This document shows, in pieces, positions 17,119 to 25,520 of a stretch of 64,000 nucleotides of DNA. The stretch is taken from positions 8,370,001-8,434,000 of the forward strand of contig NZ_CP082301.1 of assembly GCF_019880305.1 (NCBI RefSeq), written 5' to 3'. Each line of letters begins with the position of its first letter. The stretch's first letter is position 1. This DNA is from Streptomyces decoyicus (lineage in GTDB: Bacteria; Actinomycetota; Actinomycetes; Streptomycetales; Streptomycetaceae). The notes below the pieces were generated by a model, which worked only from the letters and a program-made list of their open reading frames with translations, was not told the DNA's origin and made no database searches. The translations under genes and the position numbers were made by a program.

Positions 17119-18183
17119 GTGGGTTCCCACGCCCGACCCAACCGAATACACCGCACCGGAGTCCGGATCGCGATGGTCGCACTTGTCGGTACCGCCCTGC
17201 CGATCACTGCCGGCGGCCTCGCCGAGGCGGCCACCCCCAGCGCCACGCACTCCGCAGACGAGAACGACCAGCAGGGTAGTGAGGCCACCACAACTGCCGG
17301 CCAGAAGCAGGGCACGCAGCAGCAGTTCCAGCCTGCCCAGGCGGCACAGCACGCTGTCAAGGACAAGGCAGTCGATGCGCAGAACGCGAAGGACCAGGCC
17401 GCTCCCCAGGTCAACGCCGACCACGCCTTCCTGCTGGACGCCCGCGACGGCAGCCAGGAGCGGGAGCTGTGGGGCGGGGCCAAGGCGGACGAGAGCGTGC
17501 CGATGGCCAGCACCACCAAGATCATGACGGCCATTGTGGTGCTCAAGCACCCGGAGTGGCTGAACCGGCAGATCACGGTGAAGCAGGAGTACCGGGACTA
17601 CGTCCAGAAGGTCGGCGGCAGCACGGCCGACCTCCAGACCGGCGATACGCTGACCGTCGAGCAGCTGCTGCACGCCATGCTGATCCCATCCGGCGACGAC
17701 GCCGCAATGGCCCTGGCCGACAACCTCGGTTCCGGGGACACCGAGGACGCGCGGATCGCCGACTTCGTGAACCAGATGAACGCCGAGGCGCAACAACTGG
17801 GCTTGACCGGTACGCACTTCGACAGCTTCGACGGCATCTCTCACGGCAACAACCACAGCACTGCCCGCGACCTGGCCAGGCTCGGCCAGCGCGCCATGCT
17901 GCAGCCGGTGTTCGCCGATGTCGTGAAGAACAAGCAGTTCAAGACCGAGGCCCCGGCGGCCAACGGCCGCACCCGGTACTACACCTGGGACAACACCAAC
18001 AAGCTGCTGAGCAGCTACGACGGTGCCCTGGGCATCAAGACGGGCAGCGGCCCGGAGGCCGGCTACTCCCTCGTCTTCGCCGCCAAGCGGGACAACCGCA
18101 TCCTGGTCGGCGCGATCCTCAAGGATGACAACGGCCGCTTCGACGACGCCACCAAGATGCTCGACTGGGGCTTCGCCCACTGA
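17119..18183 (+). CDS. Serine-type D-alanyl-D-alanine carboxypeptidase (S11)
   Basis: The 354-residue exported protein has a signal peptide (VRIAMVALVGTALPITAGGLAEA), a Gln/Ala-rich linker of about 60 residues, and the penicillin-binding fold. SxxK is STTK at 131-134; the second motif is SGD at 191-193 instead of the classical SxN, a variant also known in actinobacterial members; KTG is at 307-309. It would trim D-Ala from peptidoglycan pentapeptides outside the membrane. There is no C-terminal amphipathic anchor, so the product is probably secreted or wall-associated. The GTG at 17119 starts directly before the basic n-region. Confidence 0.85.
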   Translation: MGSHARPNRIHRTGVRIAMVALVGTALPITAGGLAEAATPSATHSADENDQQGSEATTTAGQKQGTQQQFQPAQAAQHAVKDKAVDAQNAKDQAAPQVNADHAFLLDARDGSQERELWGGAKADESVPMASTTKIMTAIVVLKHPEWLNRQITVKQEYRDYVQKVGGSTADLQTGDTLTVEQLLHAMLIPSGDDAAMALADNLGSGDTEDARIADFVNQMNAEAQQLGLTGTHFDSFDGISHGNNHSTARDLARLGQRAMLQPVFADVVKNKQFKTEAPAANGRTRYYTWDNTNKLLSSYDGALGIKTGSGPEAGYSLVFAAKRDNRILVGAILKDDNGRFDDATKMLDWGFAH

Positions 18184-19527
18184 ACAGACAGGGCCCTCCC
18201 GGCGCTGAGCGCACCGCGGTGCCGACGAGGACTGCGCAGTCGTCGCGCAGGGGGACGCGCGGTATCACTCCCCTATCTCCCGTGTCAGGTGGGGTGCGGC
18301 GGGTCTGCGGGATCGGCCGTGAGCCGACGCGCCGCGTCGGGCGCAACACCCGTCCTCCCCGCCGAGCCGCGCACCGCCCGTGCACGGCCCGCCACCCCCC
18401 GCCCTGCCGTCGACCGGGACATGCTGCGCCCGACCTTCAGGCCCTGGAGCTGACCGACGACCAACTGCCGAGGTTCATCATGAAGTCCTCTACCTAGCTG
18501 TCCTGACCTGGGGTGATGCGGTCATGCATGTCTCTGACCTGCGGAGATGATTCCTTCAGCGTCTTTCAGGCTCGTGCCGCGTTACGCAGCCGATTCCCCC
18601 CGGGCTTCCCACGGACGCCCAAACTCCCCAGATTCTCCCCAGGGATGGTCCGTGCAGCGGGACGCACCGTCGGAAGCCGGCCCCATCCACATGGTCCGGA
18701 CCTTGGTGCATGATGCCGCTCGCGGAGGACCTGAAGATCGCGCGGGCATCCGTCGGTTCCTGACGGCACTATGGGCAGCGCACCGTGTTCTCGGTGCGGT
18801 GAGGAGCCATGCTGCTGCGGTAACCGGGTGCCTCGTCGCGCTGGCCCGGGTACGCCCTTCTGGGCGGGCCGCCGATGTCTGCTTTGCCTCCCAGGTGCCC
18901 TTCTGCCGGCGAGCGGCTTGGCCTTTTTGGCGGTCATCGCGGCTACCGGCGGATTTGGCCGCAACCTGTGCCCGGCTCTGCTATCGCGATCATCGCTCTG
19001 CGTGCCGTGGCGACGGTGCAGGCGTCGGCATCCTGATGACCGGGAGGCCGCCTATCCGACCGGCGTGACTACTGTCGACCCGGACTTCCACGGCATGCTG
19101 GGCGCGCCCACGAGCAGTACGCCAACGAACTGGACACCGAAGGCTTTTGAGGGCTCTTCCAGGATGAGGTGCCAGGAGATTTCGGTCAGTTCGAAGGACA
19201 AACCTTGCCCGGCATTTCTTTGATCTGCAGCCTGTGGTGGAGCAAGTCACATAAAAAAACGCCGCCGGACAGGGCGTGGGAGAGCATGGTGTGGGGCGGG
19301 GGCGCTTCGAGGGTTCCGGAGCGTTTGGCCAAGGGCGATCGAAAAGCGGATGAGATGTGCCGCTTCACTCACCATCTCCTACGCAGTGGATAACTTGCCC
19401 GAGGCAATGCAATTGCCCTCCGGAACGCGCACTGCCACGCCGCAGACCGGACGGATTGCCGGGCGGAGCGAGCAGCGCTCCGGGCTCCGACGCGCGATCT
19501 CGCCGGGACGGTACGAGGGTGGTAGTG
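18184..19527. other. 1.3-kb region with no convincing gene
   Basis: Several frames are open, including one at 18771-19223 with a cysteine cluster near its start (CSRCGEEPCCC) and one at 18547-19068, but none has a ribosome site, domain or conserved-looking block. A frame reading LQALELTDDQLPRFIMKSST ends near 18497 and might be the tail of a lost gene. I regard the stretch as decayed sequence plus the promoter of the signalling gene that follows. Confidence 0.4.
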
Positions 19528-22143
19528 ATGGACACACCGGTGACGACGTTCAGTGAGAGCCCGGACGACCCGTTCGCGGTGCGTCGCTCGGCTTCCGCGG
19601 TGCTAGACGGCCAAGGGCGGGTCGTCGGCTGGAGCGAGCGTGCCGAGGCGCTGCTCGGCTACTCGCCTGAGGAGGCACTGGGCCGGACGGCCCGCGACCT
19701 CCTGCTGGACCCGTGCGATGAAGACGTCGTCATGGCGGCGGTGACGGCCTGTGTGAGCGCCGGAGGCTGGTTCGGGGTCATTCCTGTGAGGGACCGGAGT
19801 GGCAAACGGGTCGAGCTGGGCTGCCGGGCCCGGGCGGCGGTGCGGTCGGGCACCAGCATCGAATGGCTCCTCGTGAGCGCGCCCGCGGAGCAGGTGATCC
19901 AGTGGGAGACGGACCGGTCGGTCCTGGACGGGATGTTCCGCCGGTCCCCGATCGGTCTTGCCGTCCTCGCCCCTGACCTGAGCCTTCTACGGGTGAACCG
20001 GGCGATCGCACGGTTCGGCGGCATTCCGGCCGAGTACTACCCGGGGATGCGCATCGGAGACTTCGTCGCCGACCGGGACACGGCCATGGTGGAGTCGGGG
20101 CTGCGGCGGGTGGTCGACACGGGTGAACCCCTGATCTTCACCGAGCAGCCCTGCCACCTGCGGCATGACCCTGGCAGGGAAATGTTCGTCTCCGTTTCGG
20201 CCTTCCGTATGCAGGACTCGGCCGGCCGGATCCTCGGTGTCACCGAGCTCGTCGAGGACGTCACGGACCGTTACCGGGCGCGCCGGAGACTGGCGCTGCT
20301 CAATGAGGCCGGTGCCCGTATCGGCACCACCCTCGACGTGGAGGTCACGGCGCGCGAGCTGGCCGAGGTGGCGGTCCCCGACCTCGCGGACTGTGCCTCC
20401 GTAGACCTGCTCGAACCGGTGGCCCGCGGTGAGGAGCCTGGTCAGGAGCCGTCGGCAGCCCTGCGCAGGACGGCCGTCCGGAGCGTCCCGCCCGAGGCGC
20501 CACCGGTGATGTTCCCGGTGGGCCACACGATGCACTTCCCTCCGGAGGCACCGCAGGCCAGATGTCTGGCCGAGCGTCGTCCCGTCCTCGAAGCGGTGCT
20601 GGAGTGCTCCCCCTCCTGGTCGTCCTTGGATACGGACAAGGTCGAGCGGATCCGCGACCTGGGTGTCCACTCGCTCATCGCGGTGCCGTTGGTCGCGCGC
20701 GGCCTCGTGCTGGGCGTGGTGAGCCTGTGGCGGTGGCGCCGGCCCGAGCCGTTCGAGGAGGACGACCTGACGCTGGCCGAGGAGTTCGCCGCCCGCGCCG
20801 CCGTGTGCATCGACAACGCCCGCCGCTACACCCAGCAGCAACAGGCCGCGGTCGCCCTGCAGCGCAGTCTGCTCCCGCGCGAGGTGCCCGAGCACCATGC
20901 GGTCGAGATCGCCCACCGGTATCGGCCCGCCGACGCCACCACCGGCGTCGGTGGCGACTGGTTCGACGTCATCCCGCTCTCCGGGCTCCGGGTCGCCCTC
21001 GTCGTCGGAGATGTAGTCGGTCGCGGCATCCACGCCGCGGCCACCATGGGTCGACTGCGCACCGCAGTCCACACCCTCGCCAACCTCGACCTGCCACCGG
21101 ACGAGGTCCTCTCCCACCTGGACGACCTCGTGGACCGGCTGGCTGCCGAGCAGGAAGCGACCGGCGAGCGCTCCCCGCAGGTGATCGGCGCGACCTGCCT
21201 GTACGCGGTCTACGACCCGGTCTCCGGGCGCTGCGCCCTCGCCCGTGCCGGTCACCCGCCGCCCGCGGTGGTGACACCGGACGGACGGGTGGACTTCCCC
21301 GACCTGCCCGCCGGCCCGCCGCTCGGCCTGGGCGGGCTGCCGTTCGAAACCGTCGAGTTGCCACTGCCCGAGGGCTCTCTGCTCGTCCTCTACACCGATG
21401 GACTCCTGGCGGCATGGCGCCGCGATCTCGACGAGGGTCTGGCTCTTTTGCGCGGAGCGCTGAGCGATCCCGCCCGCTCGCTGGACGACACCTGCAAGGC
21501 GGTGGAGGACGCCCTGCTCCCCGAGAGCCCCAGCGATGACATCGCGATGCTCGCAGCCCGCACCCGTTGCCTGGCCGAACACCAGGTGGCCACCTGGGAG
21601 TTGCCGGCCGAACCGACCGCGGCCGCCGAGGCCCGGAAGCTCGTGGCGACCCAGCTCGACGACTGGGGCCTGGAGGAAACGGCCCTCACCACCGAGCTGA
21701 TCGTCAGTGAGCTGGTCACCAATGCCTACCGCTACAGCAGCGGTCCGGCCACCCTCCGGCTCATCCGGGACCACCACCTCATCTGCGAGGTCTCGGACAC
21801 CAGCAGCACCTCGCCGCACCTGCGCCACGCCGCCACAACCGACGAAGGCGGCCGCGGCCTCTTCCTGGTCGCCCAACTCACCGAACGCTGGGGCACCCGC
21901 TACGTACGCAACGGCAAGACCATCTGGGCGGAGCAGCCGTTGGAGCCGGCGGCCAGGGGGGAGGAATACGGACTAGACGCGTTGTGGCTCCCGAATCCAC
22001 GCCCACGCCCACGTCCGACTCCGACTCCGCCTCCAACGCCGACTCCGCCTCCAACGCCAGCCCCTCGACACCCTGAGCGGCGCCCTCAGCCCGACCTGCG
22101 ACGCCCCACCCGCCGCAGTCGTCGTCCGCTGACGTTGCCGTGA
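19528..22143 (+). CDS. PAS-PAS-GAF-PP2C phosphatase with C-terminal HATPase kinase domain
   Basis: This 871-residue cytoplasmic protein shows, in order: a first PAS domain (about 15-125, SASAVLDGQGRVVGWSERAEALLGYSPEEALG); a second PAS (about 135-250, RRSPIGLAVLAPDLSLLRVNRAI); a GAF domain (about 255-430); a SpoIIE/PP2C phosphatase (about 445-640, with ATTGVGGDWFDVIPL, VVGDVVGRGIHAAATMGRLRTA and YTDGLLAAW); and an RsbW-like anti-sigma-factor ATPase (about 665-790, LTTELIVSELVTNAYRYSSGPATLRL, DEGGRGLFLVAQL). A Pro/Arg/Thr-rich tail of about 70 residues closes it. Such Streptomyces proteins regulate anti-anti-sigma partner switching; no partner gene is adjacent. ATG 19528 follows GAGGGTGGT. Confidence 0.88.
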   Translation: MDTPVTTFSESPDDPFAVRRSASAVLDGQGRVVGWSERAEALLGYSPEEALGRTARDLLLDPCDEDVVMAAVTACVSAGGWFGVIPVRDRSGKRVELGCRARAAVRSGTSIEWLLVSAPAEQVIQWETDRSVLDGMFRRSPIGLAVLAPDLSLLRVNRAIARFGGIPAEYYPGMRIGDFVADRDTAMVESGLRRVVDTGEPLIFTEQPCHLRHDPGREMFVSVSAFRMQDSAGRILGVTELVEDVTDRYRARRRLALLNEAGARIGTTLDVEVTARELAEVAVPDLADCASVDLLEPVARGEEPGQEPSAALRRTAVRSVPPEAPPVMFPVGHTMHFPPEAPQARCLAERRPVLEAVLECSPSWSSLDTDKVERIRDLGVHSLIAVPLVARGLVLGVVSLWRWRRPEPFEEDDLTLAEEFAARAAVCIDNARRYTQQQQAAVALQRSLLPREVPEHHAVEIAHRYRPADATTGVGGDWFDVIPLSGLRVALVVGDVVGRGIHAAATMGRLRTAVHTLANLDLPPDEVLSHLDDLVDRLAAEQEATGERSPQVIGATCLYAVYDPVSGRCALARAGHPPPAVVTPDGRVDFPDLPAGPPLGLGGLPFETVELPLPEGSLLVLYTDGLLAAWRRDLDEGLALLRGALSDPARSLDDTCKAVEDALLPESPSDDIAMLAARTRCLAEHQVATWELPAEPTAAAEARKLVATQLDDWGLEETALTTELIVSELVTNAYRYSSGPATLRLIRDHHLICEVSDTSSTSPHLRHAATTDEGGRGLFLVAQLTERWGTRYVRNGKTIWAEQPLEPAARGEEYGLDALWLPNPRPRPRPTPTPPPTPTPPPTPAPRHPERRPQPDLRRPTRRSRRPLTLP
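22012..22067 (+). repeat. Degenerate short repeats coding the proline-rich tail
   Basis: Near-identical CCGACTCC/CCTCCAACG units repeat and translate to an alternating Pro-Arg, Pro-Thr and Pro-Pro tail at the end of the phosphatase/kinase protein. Confidence 0.6.
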
Positions 22144-22166
22144 GGCGTTTGCAGTCAAACGCCTCA
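22141..22166 (+). terminator. Hairpin that contains the stop codon of the phosphatase gene
   Basis: TGAGGCGTTTG (22141-22151) pairs perfectly with CAAACGCCTCA (22156-22166) across a 4-base loop. The first three bases are the TGA stop itself. Confidence 0.75.
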
Positions 22167-22196
22167 GAGGCCCCGCCGGAAATCAGCACATGCACT

Positions 22197-22221
22197 GGCC
22201 CCGGGCGATCTTCCCGGGGCC
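22197..22221. terminator. Second GC-rich hairpin, probably bidirectional
   Basis: GGCCCCGGG pairs with CCCGGGGCC across 7 bases, just beyond the end of a minus-strand frame that stops at 22231. It may serve both directions. Confidence 0.6.
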
Positions 22222-22230
22222 CTTGACGGC

Positions 22231-22320
22231 CTACTTCTCGGGTTCGGCATGGGCCTTGCGCTGGGCTTCGGTCTTGATCTTGTCGACGGCGATGCGGAAA
22301 GCGTCAAGGTCAAGGTATCG
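22231..22320 (-). pseudogene. C-terminal fragment of an unidentified gene
   Basis: The minus-strand end reads RYLDLDAFRIAVDKIKTEAQ and stops just before a terminator-like hairpin, as a real gene end would. The upstream part is unrelated arginine-rich sequence with no start. I cannot name the family. The rest of 22321-22697 shows nothing recognisable. Confidence 0.35.
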
Positions 22321-22697
22321 GCGGCCGGCTGATGGGCGAGTTCCTGGAGTGGGCCGCAGGACGCTTTCATGCGCCCGCCTGTGGTCCAGGTGCTCCGCCC
22401 GGTGCGGCTCCGTCAGCGGCAGCCGGTGCAACGTGTCCCAGTGGCAGCTAGTACTCCAGCTGTAGATCGTGATCTTGCTGGTGGGGCGAGAGTGCCAGTG
22501 GTGCATGGCACTTCAAGGACTGGTTGCCATCTGTATCTCGGCGCCTCAAGTGGCGAGCGAGCGGGCACGCGAGTTGGCGTTGGTCATTGCTGCCGCTCTC
22601 CGAGCGATGCGGACCGGCTGTCAGCACTGGACAAGACTGCGGATGAGCCGTTGTAGGACTGTGTGCGGCGTGTCATCGATCATTGTCGAGTGATGCT

Positions 22698-23180
22698 TCA
22701 CAGCCGCCGGACGCGCAACACGCCGGTCAGCATCGGCAGGGTGAATTCGCCGTGGGCGGTCTCCGGCCTACTCGCCAGGAAAGCGCGGATCCGGCCCAGC
22801 GTGGCTTCTTGTTCCTGTTCTGGCATGACCAGCACTCCCGCGCGCGTCGCGATGGTCGCGACGAGGGAGTCGGCGGTGCGGCGCTGCCCGTGGGGGAACT
22901 CGGCCTGCTCCGGTGAGCCGAGCCGGGCGGCCACACCAGCCTTCGGAAGGTGCATGTTTGCCGACTCGGCACGCCAGCTGATGGGCGTGTCGCGCGGGCC
23001 GACGGCCGCGCTCCCGCTGACCCGCGCGAGCCCGGAAACCCACTCGACCCGGTCGTTCATGACGTTCCACAGGCCGGCCAGGGTGCCGCCGGGTGCGAAG
23101 ACCCTGGCGATCTCGGATCCCGCGACGGTCATGTCGAACCAATGCATGGCGTTGCAGGCCGGCACGGCATCTGCGGCCAC
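22698..23180 (-). pseudogene. C-terminal half of a SAM-dependent methyltransferase
   Basis: The frame reads ACNAMHWFDMTVAGSEIARVFAPGGTLAGLWNVMNDRVEWVSGL, the part after the SAM-binding motifs of a UbiE-like methyltransferase, and continues to a complete C-terminus (FTLPMLTGVLRVRRL). The N-terminal 90 or so residues with the glycine-rich cofactor site are absent; upstream DNA on the minus strand is unrelated. The enzyme cannot be functional. Confidence 0.65.
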
Positions 23181-23314
23181 CGTTGATCATCGTGAGTTGC
23201 GTGGACTGGGCACTCGCATTGACCGCGGTTCACCGCTTGCCAGGGCATGCCGCGGGCATGGCCCGGTCGGAGACGGCTGATGTGACGCCGAGCTGCCCTC
23301 GTGGGCGCGCGGAC

Positions 23315-23347
23315 GGGCACAAGGGCACAAGGGCCCAAGGGGACAAG
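23315..23347 (+). repeat. Imperfect tandem GGGCACAA-like octamers
   Basis: Four consecutive eight-base units (GGGCACAA, GGGCACAA, GGGCCCAA, GGGGACAA) follow each other in a non-coding stretch between the methyltransferase remnant and DUF5994. Confidence 0.55.
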
Positions 23348-23409
23348 CGTCCATCGAGGTGGTGCTGATGCAAGTGCTCGATGGGGTGCTTGGCCTGGGG
23401 CTCGCTTCC

Positions 23410-23442
23410 GGAGTGGGGAGGGGAACCGAACCCCGCTCTCGA
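23410..23442 (-). other. tRNA 3'-end-like sequence, possible att remnant
   Basis: On the minus strand GGGG-TTCGGTT-CCCC looks like a T-arm, is preceded by GAGAGC and followed by CTCCCCACTCC, resembling the 3' end of a glycine-type tRNA. The rest of a cloverleaf is not present upstream. It may be a leftover attachment site of an integrated element, or chance. Confidence 0.3.
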
Positions 23443-23457
23443 AGGCTGCCACGATGC

Positions 23458-24048
23458 TCAGCTGCCTTCCGGCGTATCCGGAGCCTGGGAAACGACTGCT
23501 TGGGCGGGTGAACGCGAGGTCGGCAGGCTTGCGCCATGGCCGCCTTCTGAGTCCCAGACCGAAACCAGGGACAGTTCCGTCTCCTCCGCGATCCGGCGTT
23601 GCTCCGCTTCGTCCATCAGGGCGCTCGCGGTGAGGGCGCCCAGTGGGTCGGCGGCCTCGGCCATGAGCCGGGCGGCTGCGGCGGGGGTGGTCTCCGGAGG
23701 GATCACCAGCAGGTCCCAACGGCCGACGCCGTAGGAGAGCAGCAGCAGCTTGTGGGGATCTTGCTCGGCGTTGAACCAGCCGACACCCACCACATGCCCG
23801 TTGACGGGCACCTTCCGAGGGATGACCGGCCAGAACGTGGGGTTCACCGTGACGTGGGTGATCCGCCCCCACAGCGGGTCGAGGGCGGCCGTCAGCGCGG
23901 GAAGTTCCGCCGTGAGGTCATGGGAGCGGGGCCACCACGCACCGTCAAGCAGCGACGGAGCGGTGCCGGCCGGCGCCAGCATGAGTCGGAGGGGCAGCGA
24001 AGCGGTCCGGTCTTCGACCGCTGGCGAATACCGAATGGTCGTGGTCAT
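23458..24048 (-). CDS. DUF5994 family protein
   Basis: This 196-residue protein has the features of actinobacterial DUF5994 proteins: RLMLAPAGTAPSLLDGAWWPRSHDLTAELPAL at about 20-52, then a beta-rich stretch WGRITHVTVNPTFWPVIPRKVPVNGHVVGVGWF and LLLSYGVGRWDLLVIPPETTP. The variable C-terminal tail begins near residue 150. Function is not known. ATG at 24048 opens with MTTTIRYSP, usual for the family. Genes on both sides on the same strand are separated by more than 200 bases, so it is probably a single-gene unit. Confidence 0.75.
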   Translation of the reverse strand: MTTTIRYSPAVEDRTASLPLRLMLAPAGTAPSLLDGAWWPRSHDLTAELPALTAALDPLWGRITHVTVNPTFWPVIPRKVPVNGHVVGVGWFNAEQDPHKLLLLSYGVGRWDLLVIPPETTPAAAARLMAEAADPLGALTASALMDEAEQRRIAEETELSLVSVWDSEGGHGASLPTSRSPAQAVVSQAPDTPEGS

Positions 24049-24281
24049 GACGCGGACCCTGCCCCGGGCCGACCGGAACCGGCCCGGTGTCGTGAATCGC
24101 CGAAAACGACACGAGCATTGGGAGCTGGTGTACGAATTACTCTCGGTAGGTCCAGCTTACTCCCGTTAAGGCCCGCCGGACCGATCCGGAGCGAGCGAGT
24201 GCAGGGCGCAGGAGACCTTGGGGTGGGCCGTCTGAGCATGGCCTCGCCAGGGAGACGAAGACCACGCGTAGGGCCGTGTGG

Positions 24282-24704
24282 TCAGCTGAGGAATGACAGC
24301 CGGACCTGGCGTTCCGGGTTGTCCCGGTCGGTGTTCACCAGCACGACGGACTGCGAGGCCCCCAGCTCGAGCTCACCATCGACCACGGGCAGCGTGGCGT
24401 GTGGTGGGACCAGAGCCGGGAGCATGCGAGCGATGCTGTGACCAGGACTGCGGGGGCGGTCTTGCGAGCGGTCGTCCATGGGAAGAACGTCGCGGAGGGC
24501 CGCCAACAGGTCATCGTCGCTGCCTGCGCCGGTCTCGATGATGGCCAGGCCGGACGTGGCGTGGCGGGTGAAGATGTTCAGCAGTCCGTTGTGCCCGTGA
24601 GCGGCCTCCCGGAGGAACGCGGAGCATGCGTTCGTGAGGTCGTGCAGCGTCTCGGCGGAGCTGGTGGTGATGGTGATCGTGCGGGTGGTGAAGGTTCCAG
24701 CCAT
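24282..24704 (-). CDS. YjbQ/UPF0047 family protein
   Basis: The 140-residue protein has the UPF0047 signature: an N-terminal strand TFTTRTITITTSSAETLHDLT, the motif GHNGLLNIFTRHATSGLAIIE with its conserved His, an acidic DDDLL helix, then HATLPVVDGELELGASQSVVLVNTD and the C-terminal RQVRLSFL. The family is annotated as secondary thiamine-phosphate synthase, an activity shown for a few members; the true role is uncertain. Length is typical. ATG 24704 is preceded by little Shine-Dalgarno signal. Confidence 0.82.
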   Translation of the reverse strand: MAGTFTTRTITITTSSAETLHDLTNACSAFLREAAHGHNGLLNIFTRHATSGLAIIETGAGSDDDLLAALRDVLPMDDRSQDRPRSPGHSIARMLPALVPPHATLPVVDGELELGASQSVVLVNTDRDNPERQVRLSFLS

Positions 24705-24803
24705 GGTTCACCGGTACCCGTCGCACAGCCCGAGCACTGACGGCCGGATGGGTTGTTCCCCCGAACTCCGCCGCAAGGCCGAGGGCGGACCGCCTGCCAG
24801 GCC

Positions 24804-24963
24804 TCACTGCATGACGATGGTGATCGATCCGGTGCCGCCGGCTCGTTGGTTGGCGGCCTCGGCTTCCTGGTAGGTGACGTACTGACGAATGGTGCCGTCG
24901 GGCAGGTCCCATCGGTAGCCGACGACGGTCTGAGGGGATCCCCCCGCCGCAATTGCATGGCAT
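24804..24963 (-). pseudogene. 52-aa Cys-motif protein (MPCNCGG type), frameshifted in a G run
   Basis: A good ribosome site (GAAAGGAC) precedes ATG 24963, which opens MPCNCGGG. A run of six G then throws the frame off. With five G the product reads SPQTVVGYRWDLPDGTIRQY and continues VTYQEAEAANQRAGGTGSIT to IVMQ and a stop at 24804, 52 residues in all. Proteins that start MPCNCG with a beta-rich body are known from actinophages and actinobacteria (DUF7196-like, from memory) and have no assigned function. The one-base excess is either a genuine frameshift, slippage-prone variation, or a sequencing error. Confidence 0.65.
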
Positions 24964-25360
24964 GGCTGCCGTCCTTTCACGTTTCGGTTCTTCAGTGCCG
25001 GATTGGGCCGGGCGTCGTTGCCTGACTCCGCGGTCCGTGTGCGTCTCTCCGGGAGGTGCCGCGCAACGAACAGGTAGGGAGGCGCTGGTCAGGCCGGCCA
25101 CCGTGAGGCGACTCCCGCCAGGTAGGAGATGGTCGGGGCAGTCGCCGCAGCTGGAACCATGGAGGCGGCCCTGCCAGCTCCACGCGGGGCCTTGGGGCTG
25201 TGAGAGCCGCTCGGCTGTCCGGGGCCGATGCCGGAGGGGAGCACCGGCCCCGTCCTCACTCACCTGTGAGCCGTCCGCGCACCGACAGCCGGGGTTGTCA
25301 CACCCCCGGTCTCTGTCCTGCCGGTGGCGTGGAGTCGGCCGGCTCACGGGTAAGTTCGAG

Positions 25361-25397
25361 GGGCTGTCCCCCGTCCTTCCACGACGGGGGACAGCCC
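25361..25397. terminator. Strong 15-bp hairpin downstream of the ice-binding gene
   Basis: GGGCTGTCCCCCGTC pairs perfectly with GACGGGGGACAGCCC across 7 bases. It lies about 125 bases beyond the end of the minus-strand ice-binding gene. The rest of 24964-25520 shows no recognisable gene. Confidence 0.72.
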
Positions 25398-25520
25398 TTG
25401 AGGGGCAGGCCGCTTACCGGAAGGCCCTCAGGTCAGGGGCGGCACTGCGTGGACCAGACCTGTGTGCCAGTACCGCACCAGGACCCGTCACGCCGCCCCG
25501 GTCGATCGGGCGCAGGCCGG

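Noticed and set aside
18771..19223. 150-codon frame with a CSRCGEEPCCC cluster, first taken for a cysteine-rich peptide gene
   Set aside because: No ribosome site, no conserved continuation, and sequence typical of chance high-GC frames.
8572..23180. Secondary-metabolite gene cluster suggested by several methyltransferases and regulators
   Set aside because: No PKS, NRPS, terpene, RiPP or other core biosynthetic gene was seen; the methyltransferases are isolated and one is truncated.
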